Shown in pieces: positions 27,595-36,506 of a stretch of 64,000 bases of DNA; position 1 is the stretch's first letter; each line of letters starts with the position of its first letter. The translations under genes were made by a program, and so were the position numbers. The stretch spans positions 11,194 through 75,193 of the forward strand of contig JAVBRU010000033.1 of NCBI GenBank assembly GCA_031547595.1, given 5' to 3'. The DNA is from JAVBRU01 sp031547595 (GTDB taxonomy: Bacteria; Bacillota; Clostridia; Christensenellales; Aristaeellaceae). Below the pieces are notes generated by a model that saw only the letters and a list, made by a program, of their open reading frames with translations, searched no databases and had not been told where the DNA came from.

Positions 27595-28356
27595 TCAGTT
27601 CTCAGCCTGTGAAAACAAGGTTTTGCACCCCTGCTTTATTTCTTTGCACAACGAGGCGAAATACCACCGGTACAGCACCATGCACACACCGATGGCAATG
27701 CTGGCGAGATTACCGACCAAAAACGCTGTGCCCATGGAAAGGTTGTTGATCAATATCAGTATATGAAACGCTATCATGATGTACTCATATAGCCGCATCC
27801 GCCCAAAGGGCAGCTTGCGGGGCATTGTTTCCGTAACCGTCATTTTGGAAAGCGTACGGAAAACCTTGAAATACAAATAAGAATATCTCCAGATCAGCAA
27901 ATAAGCGGCGGTCACGAGTGCAAACCCGACAAGAACCATCTGGGTGGGTGTTGAAAACACGCTGGACAACGTGTTAAGCTCTTGCTTAATGTCGAACTGC
28001 GTCAATTGAACCTTCATGTCCAGCCACGATACGTTACTTTGTTGGGCGGAGCTTACCGTAAAGGCACCAGCAATCACAATCAGCACAACCAAAATGCCGC
28101 ACAGCACCTGCGCGATCTTTGCCAGGGTGCTGTATGTGCGCAGGGCTTTTATATCACCATCGTGAATTCTCCACAAATAGATGCATTCCACCAGCGCGAT
28201 GGCGAAGTAAGCCAGTAGCGCAAAAACACCAGCTTGCATCATCAATAATGATAGCAGTACCAACGCATAGTTGGCTGTGCGGAAAATACACATTTTTTTC
28301 ATCTTGGAGCCGACCATCCAAGACTTTGCCGCATGCTGTTGACTTTCAACAGACAT
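27595..28356 (-). CDS. Multi-pass membrane protein, paralog A
   Basis: 253 residues with about six transmembrane helices. Clearly homologous to the 263-residue protein at 29265 (shared MSVE.QQ start, GDIKALRTYSTL, KVFRTLS, LPFGRMR). No known domain recognised. The start has GGGGAGGGG. It lies 18 bp after the stop of the gene at 28375, so the two are co-transcribed. Confidence 0.72.
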   Translation of the reverse strand: MSVESQQHAAKSWMVGSKMKKMCIFRTANYALVLLSLLMMQAGVFALLAYFAIALVECIYLWRIHDGDIKALRTYSTLAKIAQVLCGILVVLIVIAGAFTVSSAQQSNVSWLDMKVQLTQFDIKQELNTLSSVFSTPTQMVLVGFALVTAAYLLIWRYSYLYFKVFRTLSKMTVTETMPRKLPFGRMRLYEYIMIAFHILILINNLSMGTAFLVGNLASIAIGVCMVLYRWYFASLCKEIKQGCKTLFSQAEN

Positions 28357-28374
28357 AATAACCCCTCCCCTGCG

Positions 28375-29124
28375 TTATTGCGCCAACAGCTGGCGCATAT
28401 AGGTCAGATCGTTTTTATCATCCTGCGCCAAGCGGCCCATGCAGACGAACAGCACCATTTGCGCCGCAATGCCAGCAAGGCCAAAGGCGGCAGCGGTGGT
28501 GAGCGGCAGCGAATAGATGCTGAGTGTCATGCAGTTGATGATCGTCAGCAGCGCAGCCAGCACGCAGAAAATATAGCAGCTGATGCGAAGCGCCGCAAAG
28601 GGCAGCGATTTGGGGATGTTAAGCTGCGCGACCTTGGCCGGGGCCTCCAGCGCGATAGCGGCAGTGGCCAGCACGAGCACTTCGAGCGCCAGGGAAGTAA
28701 GTAGCGCCACATTATACACCCACGCGTAGGTGCCAGCAGCCTTCAGCGACATATGCACGCCCTGCGTGGCCGCGGCCACCCACAGCGGCGCAAACTCGCC
28801 CTTCACCCAGTTGAGGGCCGTCATCACACCGCCCAGCAGCAAAAACCCGGCGTATACCAGCAGCAGGGAGCTGGCGGTGGAGGCGGATTCTTTGCCCTGC
28901 TTGAGGTACAGATTCCACAGAGCGGCAGAAATAAGGATCTCAAGCGCCAGCACCAGGCCGCGCACGGCAAGCTCCGCCGTGGTATAGGCTGCAAAATCCA
29001 GCGCAATGGATACCGCGGACAGCAGCATGCGCAGCGTCAGCACAATCAAAATGGTGCGCAGGTAAGGGGTTGTCACCCACTCCTTGGCAATGGCCTGCAC
29101 TTTTGCTTCGGGCTTCTTATCCAT
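28375..29124 (-). CDS. Multi-pass membrane protein, distant paralog B
   Basis: 249 residues with about six transmembrane helices. The segment PKSLPFAALRISCY corresponds to PRKLPFGRMRLYEY in paralog A, so the three membrane proteins here look distantly related. ATG 29124 was chosen because GAGGAG lies seven bases before it. Function unknown. Confidence 0.7.
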   Translation of the reverse strand: MDKKPEAKVQAIAKEWVTTPYLRTILIVLTLRMLLSAVSIALDFAAYTTAELAVRGLVLALEILISAALWNLYLKQGKESASTASSLLLVYAGFLLLGGVMTALNWVKGEFAPLWVAAATQGVHMSLKAAGTYAWVYNVALLTSLALEVLVLATAAIALEAPAKVAQLNIPKSLPFAALRISCYIFCVLAALLTIINCMTLSIYSLPLTTAAAFGLAGIAAQMVLFVCMGRLAQDDKNDLTYMRQLLAQ

Positions 29125-29241
29125 ACATACTCTCCTCACAATCAGGTCGTGCTTCGGAAAATTTTGTTGATAATTTATTTTAGCATAACAAGGGAAGAAA
29201 TTCAATCACTGTGGTAAATATTTAATAAACAGGTTATAATA

Positions 29242-29268
29242 TTAGTGCTCTGCCAAGATGAGTGTTAT
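29242..29268. repeat. Degenerate CIRCE-like inverted repeat
   Basis: TTAGTGCTC-N9-GAGTGTTAT differs from the CIRCE consensus arms by two bases each. The spacer and flanks CTCTGCCAAGATGAGTG match the real CIRCE at 30353 at 15 of 17 positions. It overlaps the stop codon of paralog C. Confidence 0.4.
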
Positions 29269-30056
29269 TTACTCTCTTGCACGGCCAGCGTTTTGCACCC
29301 ATTCTTTACGTCCTTGAGCAGCGAGGCAAAGAACCAGTGGAACAGTATCATGCATACCGAAGAAATAAAAAAGGGCAGCCTGTGCAACAAGGCTGAAGTA
29401 ACCTTGTCCATCGTTTGGTTAAACCGGGGGATTAGGACAAACACGCTCCAAATATTGATGATCAGCATAGGCGCGGAGTACGAAAATAAAAAGCACTCAT
29501 ACACCCGCATCCGGCCAAAGGGCATTTTTCTGGGCAATGTTTCTGTGCCTGCCATATTGGATAGCGTGCGGAACACCTTATACTGCAGGTACGCATACCG
29601 CCATTTTAACAGGCAGACAACAGCGTAAAGGCCAAACGTGAGCAGAAAACTGCTGGGCAAATAGCCGCTGTTGGCAAGCTCTTCAAATAAAAATTTGCTT
29701 TGCACGTCCAGCGAGGGCAGGAGATCACCAAATGGTGCGTCAGGATAGTTGTAGTAGTAAGCAGCAGTCACAATGATCATCAGCGCCACTATAACCCCTA
29801 TCAGTACCTGTACCACCTTGAGCAGCGTACTGTATGTGCGCAGCGCCTTGATATCGCCTTTGTTGATTTTCCACATGAAGAAGCTGCCAATCAGCGTAAT
29901 GGCAAAAGAGACGAGCGACAACAAAAAGCCCGTGTTGAACATCAAATCGCTAAGCAGCACAGCGCTGTAGCTAGCCGTCCAGAAGATGTACATCTTCTTC
30001 ATTTGGGGGCCAGTGAGCCACGCTTGGACGGCCTGTTGCTGGTTTTCAACGGACAT
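29265..30056 (-). CDS. Multi-pass membrane protein, paralog C
   Basis: 263 residues, about six transmembrane helices, homologous to paralog A over its full length. Start after GAGGAGGGG. Between it and htpG lies an inverted-repeat element. Function unknown. Confidence 0.72.
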   Translation of the reverse strand: MSVENQQQAVQAWLTGPQMKKMYIFWTASYSAVLLSDLMFNTGFLLSLVSFAITLIGSFFMWKINKGDIKALRTYSTLLKVVQVLIGVIVALMIIVTAAYYYNYPDAPFGDLLPSLDVQSKFLFEELANSGYLPSSFLLTFGLYAVVCLLKWRYAYLQYKVFRTLSNMAGTETLPRKMPFGRMRVYECFLFSYSAPMLIINIWSVFVLIPRFNQTMDKVTSALLHRLPFFISSVCMILFHWFFASLLKDVKNGCKTLAVQESK

Positions 30057-30076
30057 GGAAACCCCTCCTCAAGTTA

Positions 30077-30235
30077 GGGTGTGTTTCAAAAGGGGAGAAA
30101 GTGCAGGAATCAAGAATTTTTCGTCAAATCAAGGAGTAGGAGTGCAGCGTACTGGAGGTACGCTAAGCGGATAACGACGCAGATTTGGCGGAAAAGGCGT
30201 AGATTACTGTACTTTCGGAGTTTTGAAACACGCTC
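30077..30235. mobile_element. MITE-like element, copy A
   Basis: 159 bp bounded by inverted ends GGGTGTGTTTCAAAA (30077-30091) and TTTTGAAACACGCTC (30221-30235), flanked by TA on both sides. No coding capacity. An internal hairpin GCGTACTGGAGGTACGC is present. A second copy is at 56714. Confidence 0.65.
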
Positions 30236-30352
30236 TAATATAATCCCCCTCTGATACAGCGTGGCACGAAAGGATTTATGATATTATTATCATACCACAA
30301 CATACAGAAAAAAGCCAATAACAGGCAAATAGTTTACAAGTCCGGTCGGTTG

Positions 30353-30379
30353 TTAGCACTCTGTCAGGATGAGTGCTAA
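30353..30379. promoter_or_regulatory. CIRCE operator (HrcA site)
   Basis: Perfect TTAGCACTC-N9-GAGTGCTAA, the established binding site of the heat-shock repressor HrcA. It ends seven bases before the htpG -35. Confidence 0.95.
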
Positions 30380-30386
30380 TTTGTTG

Positions 30387-30415
30387 TTGCAATCTGGAAA
30401 CAACAGTGCTATAAT
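30387..30415 (+). promoter_or_regulatory. Promoter of htpG
   Basis: TTGCAA (30387-30392), 17 bp, TATAAT (30410-30415). Confidence 0.8.
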
Positions 30416-30470
30416 AACAATCACCGGGCAAATGCTGCCCGTTATCATCCATACAGGAGGCATATGCACC

Positions 30471-32354
30471 ATGCAAACAGGCAATATTTCGATTCACGCA
30501 CAAAATATCATGCCGGTCATCAAGCGCTGGCTGTATTCCGACAAGGATATTTTCATCCGCGAGCTGGTGTCCAACGGCTGCGACGCTATTACGAAGCTGC
30601 GCATGGCCACCGGCGCTGATGAGGAGGATTTCCGCGTCACCGTCACGGTGGACAAGGCGGCGGGCGAAATCCACTTTTCGGACAATGGCATCGGCATGAC
30701 GGCCGAAGAAGTGGAGAAGTACATCAACCAAGTGGCCTTCTCCAGCGCCGAGGAGTTCCTCAAAAACTACACCGGGGACGACAAGGGCGGCATCATCGGC
30801 CACTTCGGCCTGGGCTTTTATTCCGCCTTCATGGCCGCCGATAAGGTGACCATCAACACCCTATCCTATTTGCCGGACGCCAAGCCCGTGTTCTGGCAGA
30901 GCGAGGACGGCATGGCCTTCACCATGGACGAGGGCGAGCGCGAGGAGCGCGGCACCACCGTGACGCTGCACATCACAGAGGAAGAAAAAGAGTTCCTCGA
31001 CCTGTACCGCGTGCGCGGCGTGCTGGAGCGCTATTGCGCATACATGGCAGTGCCCATCTTTATCGAAGAAATCAAGGCTGCACATGAGGAAAATTGCGAC
31101 TGCGAGGATTGCAAAAAGGAAGAGGGCAAAGAAGAGGAAAACGAAGAGGAAGACATCGCCCCCGAAGCGCCCCAGCAAGTGAACGATACCCATCCCCTGT
31201 GGCTGAAAAACCCCAAAGATTGCACGCCTGAAGAATACAAGGAGACCTACCAGAAGCTGTTCCATTCCTTTGACGAGCCGCTGTTCTGGGTGCACCTGAA
31301 TGTGGACTATCCCTTCAACCTCAAGGGCATCCTCTACTTCCCCCGCATCCGCAAGGACTTTGGCGGCCAGGAGGGCGAGATCAAGCTGTTCAACCGCCAG
31401 GTGTTCGTAGCGGATAACATCAAAGAAGTGATCCCCGAGTTCCTGATGCTGCTCAAGGGTGTGATCGACTGCCCCGACCTGCCGCTGAACGTCTCCCGCT
31501 CCTTCCTGCAAAACGACGGATACGTCAAAAAGCTGTCCGCGCACATCACCAAGAAGGTGGCGGACAAGCTGAACGGATTGTTCAATACCGAGCGCGAGCA
31601 GTACCAGACTTATTGGGACGATATCCATCCCTTCGTCAAGTACGGCTGCATCCGGGACAATAAGTTCTATGACGCGGTGAAGGGCAGCCTGCTGTTCAAA
31701 ACCACCGCCGGGGAATACCTGACCCTGGACGAATACAAGGCACGCAACGGCGGCAAGGCCGAAAAGAAAGTGATCTACACCACCGAAGCCAGCCGCCAGG
31801 CAGCATCGGTCGCGCTGTATGTCAGCCGCGGCATCGATGTGGCGGTGATGGATACCATGATCGACATGAACTTCATGAGCTTTATGGAATACGGCGGCGG
31901 CAATAGCGAGCTGCAGTTTGTGCGCGTGGACGCCGATATCAGCGGCCTGACCGAGGAATCGGACGAGGGCAAGGACATCGATCAGGCGAAAATGGAGACT
32001 CTGATGCGCGGTGCCCTGAACAATCAGGAGCTGACGGTGAAACTGGAAGCGCTGGCCGACCCGGAGCTGCCCGTGATGCTGCTGGAGGACGAGCAGATGC
32101 GCCGCTATAAAGAGATGAGCAGCATGTATGGCGAGAGCTTCGCTTTCCCGGAGAAATATACCTTGGTGCTCAACCGCACAAGCAAGACCGTGCAGCAGCT
32201 GGCTGCTATGGAAGAGGGCGATATCAGCGAGCTTCTGTGCCAGCAGCTGTTTGACATCGCGCGCCTGTCCTCCCGCCCCTTGGAAGCGCAGGATTTGAAG
32301 GACTTCCTCGCCCGCAGCAACAAGCTGGTAGCGATGCTGGCGGAGCAAGGCTAA
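30471..32354 (+). CDS. htpG: Chaperone HtpG (Hsp90)
   Basis: 627 residues. GHKL ATPase domain at the N terminus with RELVSNGCDAI, DNGIGMTAEE and GHFGLGFYSAFM. An acidic stretch (KEEEGKEEENEEEDIAPE region) lies between N and middle domains, and middle and dimerisation domains follow. HtpG is an ATP-driven chaperone for late folding. The ATG at 30471 follows AGGAGG; an upstream ATG at 30464 is out of frame. The CIRCE upstream indicates HrcA control. Confidence 0.96.
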   Translation: MQTGNISIHAQNIMPVIKRWLYSDKDIFIRELVSNGCDAITKLRMATGADEEDFRVTVTVDKAAGEIHFSDNGIGMTAEEVEKYINQVAFSSAEEFLKNYTGDDKGGIIGHFGLGFYSAFMAADKVTINTLSYLPDAKPVFWQSEDGMAFTMDEGEREERGTTVTLHITEEEKEFLDLYRVRGVLERYCAYMAVPIFIEEIKAAHEENCDCEDCKKEEGKEEENEEEDIAPEAPQQVNDTHPLWLKNPKDCTPEEYKETYQKLFHSFDEPLFWVHLNVDYPFNLKGILYFPRIRKDFGGQEGEIKLFNRQVFVADNIKEVIPEFLMLLKGVIDCPDLPLNVSRSFLQNDGYVKKLSAHITKKVADKLNGLFNTEREQYQTYWDDIHPFVKYGCIRDNKFYDAVKGSLLFKTTAGEYLTLDEYKARNGGKAEKKVIYTTEASRQAASVALYVSRGIDVAVMDTMIDMNFMSFMEYGGGNSELQFVRVDADISGLTEESDEGKDIDQAKMETLMRGALNNQELTVKLEALADPELPVMLLEDEQMRRYKEMSSMYGESFAFPEKYTLVLNRTSKTVQQLAAMEEGDISELLCQQLFDIARLSSRPLEAQDLKDFLARSNKLVAMLAEQG

Positions 32355-32364
32355 ACTTTTGCAC

Positions 32365-32393
32365 AAGCGTCTGCACATGTTGCAGGCGCTTTT
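32365..32393 (+). terminator. Terminator of htpG
   Basis: Stem AAGCGTCTGCA/TGCAGGCGCTT with a five-base loop and a short T run. Confidence 0.78.
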
Positions 32394-32415
32394 CAAAAAA
32401 GTTTTTCAAAACCCC

Positions 32416-32446
32416 TTGACTCTCCGGCTGCCGGAGGATGTAGGAT
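32416..32446 (+). promoter_or_regulatory. MerR-type promoter with 19-bp spacer and operator
   Basis: TTGACT (32416-32421) and TAGGAT (32441-32446) are 19 bp apart, and the spacer holds the dyad CTCCGGC-T-GCCGGAG. This is the established architecture of promoters activated by MerR regulators by DNA distortion. It drives the MerR gene itself. Confidence 0.88.
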
Positions 32447-32475
32447 GAAATCACGGACGAAAGGAGGGTGACACA

Positions 32476-33285
32476 ATGTATCGCATCGGCATGTTTTCCA
32501 AGCTTGGCAAGGTGACGGTGAAAACCCTGCACCATTACGACGAGGTGGGGCTTCTGACCCCCGCGCAGGTGGACGGAGAAACCGGCTACCGCTACTACAC
32601 GTCTGATCAGCTGTTTCGGCTCAATCAGATCGTGGCGCTGCGGCAGATGGGCTTCTCCATCCCCGAGATTTCCGCCCTGGTGGATGGCCATCACCCCGGC
32701 GGCATTTTGGAGCAGCGCAAAGCAGAGCTTGAATGCGAGAAACAGAATGTTGCCCTTCGGCTGGCCCGGCTCAATCACTACATGCAAGAGCAGAAAGAGG
32801 GAAAAGGTATGAATTATCAGGCGGTCATCAAGGAAATCCCAGCCTGCACGGTGTTTTCGGTGCGGCGCGTTGTGCCAAACTACGCGGCGCTGGGGGAGAT
32901 CATGCCCACAGTGGGCGCGCAGGTGGCGGCGACCAACCCCGGCATCCGGTGTGTTGAGCCCGACTATTGCTTCAACATCTATCACGACAAAGAGTTCAAA
33001 GAAGAAAATGCTGATGTGGAAATCTGCCAGGCAGTCACCACCCGCGGCAAAGACAGCGACGGTGTGGTGTTTAAGGACTTGCCGGCGGTGACGGTGGTAT
33101 CCGTGCTGCACAAGGGCGCGTATTCGAAGCTTGGGCAGGCGTATGCCTACGCCGTCAAGTGGGTAGAAGAGAACGGCTACCACATCATCGACAACCTGCG
33201 CGAAAGCTATATCGACGGCGTCTGGAACAAGGACAGCGAGGACGAATGGCTGACCGAAATCCAGGTGCCGGTGGAAAAGAAATAG
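32476..33285 (+). CDS. MerR-family regulator with GyrI-like effector domain
   Basis: 269 residues. N-terminal MerR winged helix (MYRIGMFSKLGKVTVKTLHHYDEVGLL), coiled coil (about 75-112), and C-terminal GyrI-like/BmrR-type ligand domain (VIKEIPACTVFSVRR onward) with acidic residues that may bind cationic drugs. Self-regulation is likely from the 19-bp spacer promoter. AAGGAGGGTGA ribosome site. No efflux gene is adjacent. Confidence 0.92.
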   Translation: MYRIGMFSKLGKVTVKTLHHYDEVGLLTPAQVDGETGYRYYTSDQLFRLNQIVALRQMGFSIPEISALVDGHHPGGILEQRKAELECEKQNVALRLARLNHYMQEQKEGKGMNYQAVIKEIPACTVFSVRRVVPNYAALGEIMPTVGAQVAATNPGIRCVEPDYCFNIYHDKEFKEENADVEICQAVTTRGKDSDGVVFKDLPAVTVVSVLHKGAYSKLGQAYAYAVKWVEENGYHIIDNLRESYIDGVWNKDSEDEWLTEIQVPVEKK

Positions 33286-33297
33286 GGTACAATACCT

Positions 33298-33331
33298 GGG
33301 GCTCCTGCATGAATTTGCAGGGGCTCTTTTT
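33298..33331 (+). terminator. Terminator of the MerR gene
   Basis: Eleven-bp stem GGGCTCCTGCA/TGCAGGGGCTC with two G-T pairs, followed by a T run. Confidence 0.8.
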
Positions 33332-33340
33332 GCGGTATAG

Positions 33341-33370
33341 TTGACTTTTTAGGGGTTTATGTGGTATCCT
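33341..33370 (+). promoter_or_regulatory. Promoter of the NAGPA-Lgt-RCC1 operon
   Basis: TTGACT (33341-33346), 18 bp, TATCCT (33365-33370). Confidence 0.5.
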
Positions 33371-33411
33371 GATGTGTAATAATGTACCAATACTTTTGTG
33401 GAGGATTTTTT

Positions 33412-34383
33412 ATGAGCGGCGTAGCAAACCGGATCCGAATCGTCCTTATTTGCCTGGTGCTGATTTTGCTGGCGTTCACCTTTGCGTCCGGCGGCGCTGT
33501 GGCGCAGGAGGAGTTTTCTCCCCTGCCCATGGACACCATCCTGGGCGGCCCCGCGCCCAAGGATGCCAACTATCTGTCCTCTACCCAGTACGAAGACGCC
33601 AGCATCAGCGTCACTTTTTATTCCGGCAAAACAGAAGATACTGTATATAACTACTGCCACGTCAAAATCGTCGATCCATCCCAGCTGCGCACCGCGCCCG
33701 CCGGTATGGTCGATTCTCAAAAGGCCACCTTCCGCAGCGAGAGCACTGCGCGCGGACGCTATGTGGCCAAGGCTGTCAACGCCGTTGTGGCCATCAATGG
33801 GGACTACCACACCAAGACGGACAAGTGCCGCGTGGTGATGCGCCAGAGCACGCAATACCGCAACACCGCCAGCGGCGATATCGACCTGCTGCTGATCGAT
33901 AAAAATGCCAACTTCAGCGTGCTGGAGAACTGCACCAAGGCGCAGTATGCCGCGTATTACGAAGAACATTCCGCCGATATGTATCAAGTGTTTTGCTTTG
34001 GCCCCGTGCTGGTGCAAGACGGCGCTTCGGTGATTGCCGAAGATTATAAGAATGGCTCCGTAGGCGCGCAAAATCTGGCGCAGCGCAGTGCCATCATGCA
34101 AATTGGAGAGCTGGAATACATCCTGATCACCACCGAAGGCCCGCAAAGCCCCGGCTCGGCCGGGCTGAAACTGCCCCGCTTTGCCAGCCTGTGCGAGGAG
34201 GTTGCCCTGCGCCACAGCGAGACCGGCGCCATGCTGGCCTACAACCTGGACGGCGGCAACAGCAGCACGCTGATTTTCAAGGCGCCCAACGAAAAGGGCA
34301 CGCTGCTGTACAACAAGGTCAACTGCCCCGAAATCGAGCGGTTCCTCAGCGACATCATCTATTTTGCGACATTGGTATACTGA
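33412..34383 (+). CDS. Exported phosphodiester glycosidase (NAGPA) domain protein
   Basis: 323 residues. Signal peptide or anchor at residues 8-32. The domain has VVAINGDYH and AYNLDGGNSSTLIF, the conserved motifs of the NAGPA/DUF2233 family, some members of which remove N-acetylglucosamine from phosphodiesters. The ATG at 33412 lies seven bases after GGAGG. First gene of an operon with an Lgt-like and an RCC1-repeat gene. Confidence 0.85.
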   Translation: MSGVANRIRIVLICLVLILLAFTFASGGAVAQEEFSPLPMDTILGGPAPKDANYLSSTQYEDASISVTFYSGKTEDTVYNYCHVKIVDPSQLRTAPAGMVDSQKATFRSESTARGRYVAKAVNAVVAINGDYHTKTDKCRVVMRQSTQYRNTASGDIDLLLIDKNANFSVLENCTKAQYAAYYEEHSADMYQVFCFGPVLVQDGASVIAEDYKNGSVGAQNLAQRSAIMQIGELEYILITTEGPQSPGSAGLKLPRFASLCEEVALRHSETGAMLAYNLDGGNSSTLIFKAPNEKGTLLYNKVNCPEIERFLSDIIYFATLVY

Positions 34384-34384
34384 T

Positions 34385-35341
34385 ATGTTTCAGCTGAAAA
34401 CTCTGTTTTACCTGGGAGATACCCCCGTTTACGCCTATGGCGTGGCCGTGGCACTGATTGCCGGGGCGTGCATGCTGTGGCTTTCGCAGCGTGCCAAGGG
34501 CAAGCTAAAGCCCGGCACCACCTCGGCCTTTGCGCTGTATGCGCTGGTGCTGGGGCTGCTGCTGGGGCGGATTGTCTATTGCGTGGTGAAGGCCACCAAT
34601 GTGTTCTATGACGAAATGGGTGATTTTGCCTTCGGCGGGTTTTTCCGCATCGACCGGGGCGGGATGAGCTTTGCCGGCGTGATGCTGGGCTGCGTGGCCG
34701 CGCTGTTCCTGTGCGCGTGGCAAACACGCCAGAGCGCGGCCGCGCTGATGGACTGGATTGCACCGGTGGCGGCGCTGATGATCGCGCTGTGCCGCAGCGT
34801 AGAGCCGCTCAGCCGCCAAGGCTTTGGCATGCCGCTGAGCGACAGCGCGTTTTTCCCATTCGCGCTGATGAACGAGAACGAAGAAATGGTGCTGGCTGTG
34901 TGCCTGATTGAGGCGATATTGGCCTTTGCGGTGCTGGGTGCGCTGCTTTTTCTTGCAAAGAAGCCGCACCGTACCGGCGATATTGGCCTGTATTTCTTCA
35001 TCCTGCTGGGCGCGTCCCACATCATCCCCGAAAGCTTCCGCAGCGATGGAACTCTGTATATCTTCACCTTCGCCCGCGTCACGCAAATTGCGCTGGCGTT
35101 TATGCTGTGTGTGCCCGAGATTATGCTGGGCGTGCGTGCCGCAAAGCGCGGGGGTGTCACACGTGCGCTAATCCTCGAATGGGTGCTGACTGCGCTTGGC
35201 GTGGTGCTTTGCATCGGCGGCGAGTTCGCGCTGGACAAATCCAACCTCCCGAAACTGCTTGTGTATGCCGTGATGTTTGCCACCCTGTGCGGGATGGTGT
35301 TTCTCATCCTCCGCCGTCTCAGAAAGGAAGCGCTGCAATGA
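34385..35341 (+). CDS. Lgt-like membrane protein (prolipoprotein diacylglyceryl transferase family)
   Basis: 318 residues with about eight transmembrane helices. RGGMSFAGVMLG corresponds to the Lgt GGL-x-GG signature, CRSVEPLSRQGFG to the conserved Arg/Gly loop, and PESFRSDG to the C-terminal Arg motif. The match is divergent, so this may be a specialised paralog rather than the housekeeping lipoprotein enzyme. No clear ribosome site. It starts one base after the previous stop, suggesting coupling. Confidence 0.7.
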   Translation: MFQLKTLFYLGDTPVYAYGVAVALIAGACMLWLSQRAKGKLKPGTTSAFALYALVLGLLLGRIVYCVVKATNVFYDEMGDFAFGGFFRIDRGGMSFAGVMLGCVAALFLCAWQTRQSAAALMDWIAPVAALMIALCRSVEPLSRQGFGMPLSDSAFFPFALMNENEEMVLAVCLIEAILAFAVLGALLFLAKKPHRTGDIGLYFFILLGASHIIPESFRSDGTLYIFTFARVTQIALAFMLCVPEIMLGVRAAKRGGVTRALILEWVLTALGVVLCIGGEFALDKSNLPKLLVYAVMFATLCGMVFLILRRLRKEALQ

Positions 35342-36495
35342 AAAAAATCATATGCCTTGCCCTGGCTTTGCTATGTATGTGTTCCGTGGCCAACGCCGTC
35401 ACCTATGGCGACGAGGGCGTTTTCCTGTCCGTTGGCGGAAGCTATATCTACGCACGCGATAATCAGGGGCAAATCTATGTGTGGGGCGATAATCAGTTTG
35501 GCCAGCTTGGCAACGGCGGCACCCGCCAGAAATACAACATCCTGGAGTTCACCACCAAGAATGCCGATATCGATTTATCACAGATCGTGGATGTTATCCC
35601 CGGCAGCGATTATAGCTTTTTCCTGATGCAGGACGGCACGCTGTGGGGCGTGGGCAACAACGATTATTCGCCGCTTGCCGATAAGGGCGACCGCTATTAC
35701 ACCCACATCCGCTTCAACGTGGGCGAGCCTGTGGTGAAGGTGGAATGCGGCTTTGGCCATGTGCTGGCACTCAACGCCAAGGGCGAGGTGTACGCCTGGG
35801 GGCGCAACAACGCCGGGCAGGTGGGCAACGGCTTCCGCAAAAACACCGGCGTTGCGTACAACACAGGGTTGACCGACATCGTGCAGATCGTGTGCGGCGG
35901 CAAGTTTTCCCTGGCGCTGGCGGCAGACGGCACGCTGTGGGGTTGGGGCGATAACGAGTATAACACCATCAACATGACCAAGGATCAGGTGGTCACCCGG
36001 CCCACCAAGATCGAATACGGCGATATCGACATCGCGTATATCGACGCCTGCGGCGCTTCTGTGGTGCTGCTGGACACAGACGGCGTGCTGTGGACGTGGG
36101 GCCGCAACGATATGCATCAGCTGGGCTATGACACCAAGGGCAAATCCACCAAAACACCGCAGAAGGTGGATCTGCCGCTGCCCGTTGTGTATGTGGCGGC
36201 ATATAGCTCGCAGACCTATGCTATCCTCAGCGACGGCTCACTGTGGTCGTGGGGCAATAACTCCTATGGGCAATTGGGGCAAGGCTTCCGCTCCGCAGCG
36301 TCGGAGGGTGTGCTGCCCGGCAAGGCATGGGACAGCGATGTGGTGATGGTGATGGGCGGCAGCCTGTGCATGAGCGCCATGCTGGCGGACGGCACGATCA
36401 TTTCCGCAGGCATCAGCAAATTTGGCCAGCAGGGCGACGGCACGCAGGATTCGCACTACAAAGCCTTCGCCAACGGGCTGAATTTGATCAAATAG
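35338..36495 (+). CDS. Exported RCC1-repeat beta-propeller protein
   Basis: 385 residues. Signal peptide (MKKIICLALALLCMCSVANA), then about seven RCC1-like blades, seen as IYVWGDNQFGQLGNGG, VYAWGRNNAGQVGNG, LWTWGRNDMHQLGYD and LWSWGNNSYGQLGQG. Such propellers usually bind other proteins. The start overlaps the Lgt-like stop (ATGA). The partner is unknown. Confidence 0.88.
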   Translation: MKKIICLALALLCMCSVANAVTYGDEGVFLSVGGSYIYARDNQGQIYVWGDNQFGQLGNGGTRQKYNILEFTTKNADIDLSQIVDVIPGSDYSFFLMQDGTLWGVGNNDYSPLADKGDRYYTHIRFNVGEPVVKVECGFGHVLALNAKGEVYAWGRNNAGQVGNGFRKNTGVAYNTGLTDIVQIVCGGKFSLALAADGTLWGWGDNEYNTINMTKDQVVTRPTKIEYGDIDIAYIDACGASVVLLDTDGVLWTWGRNDMHQLGYDTKGKSTKTPQKVDLPLPVVYVAAYSSQTYAILSDGSLWSWGNNSYGQLGQGFRSAASEGVLPGKAWDSDVVMVMGGSLCMSAMLADGTIISAGISKFGQQGDGTQDSHYKAFANGLNLIK

Positions 36496-36506
36496 GGTGT
36501 GCTTTT

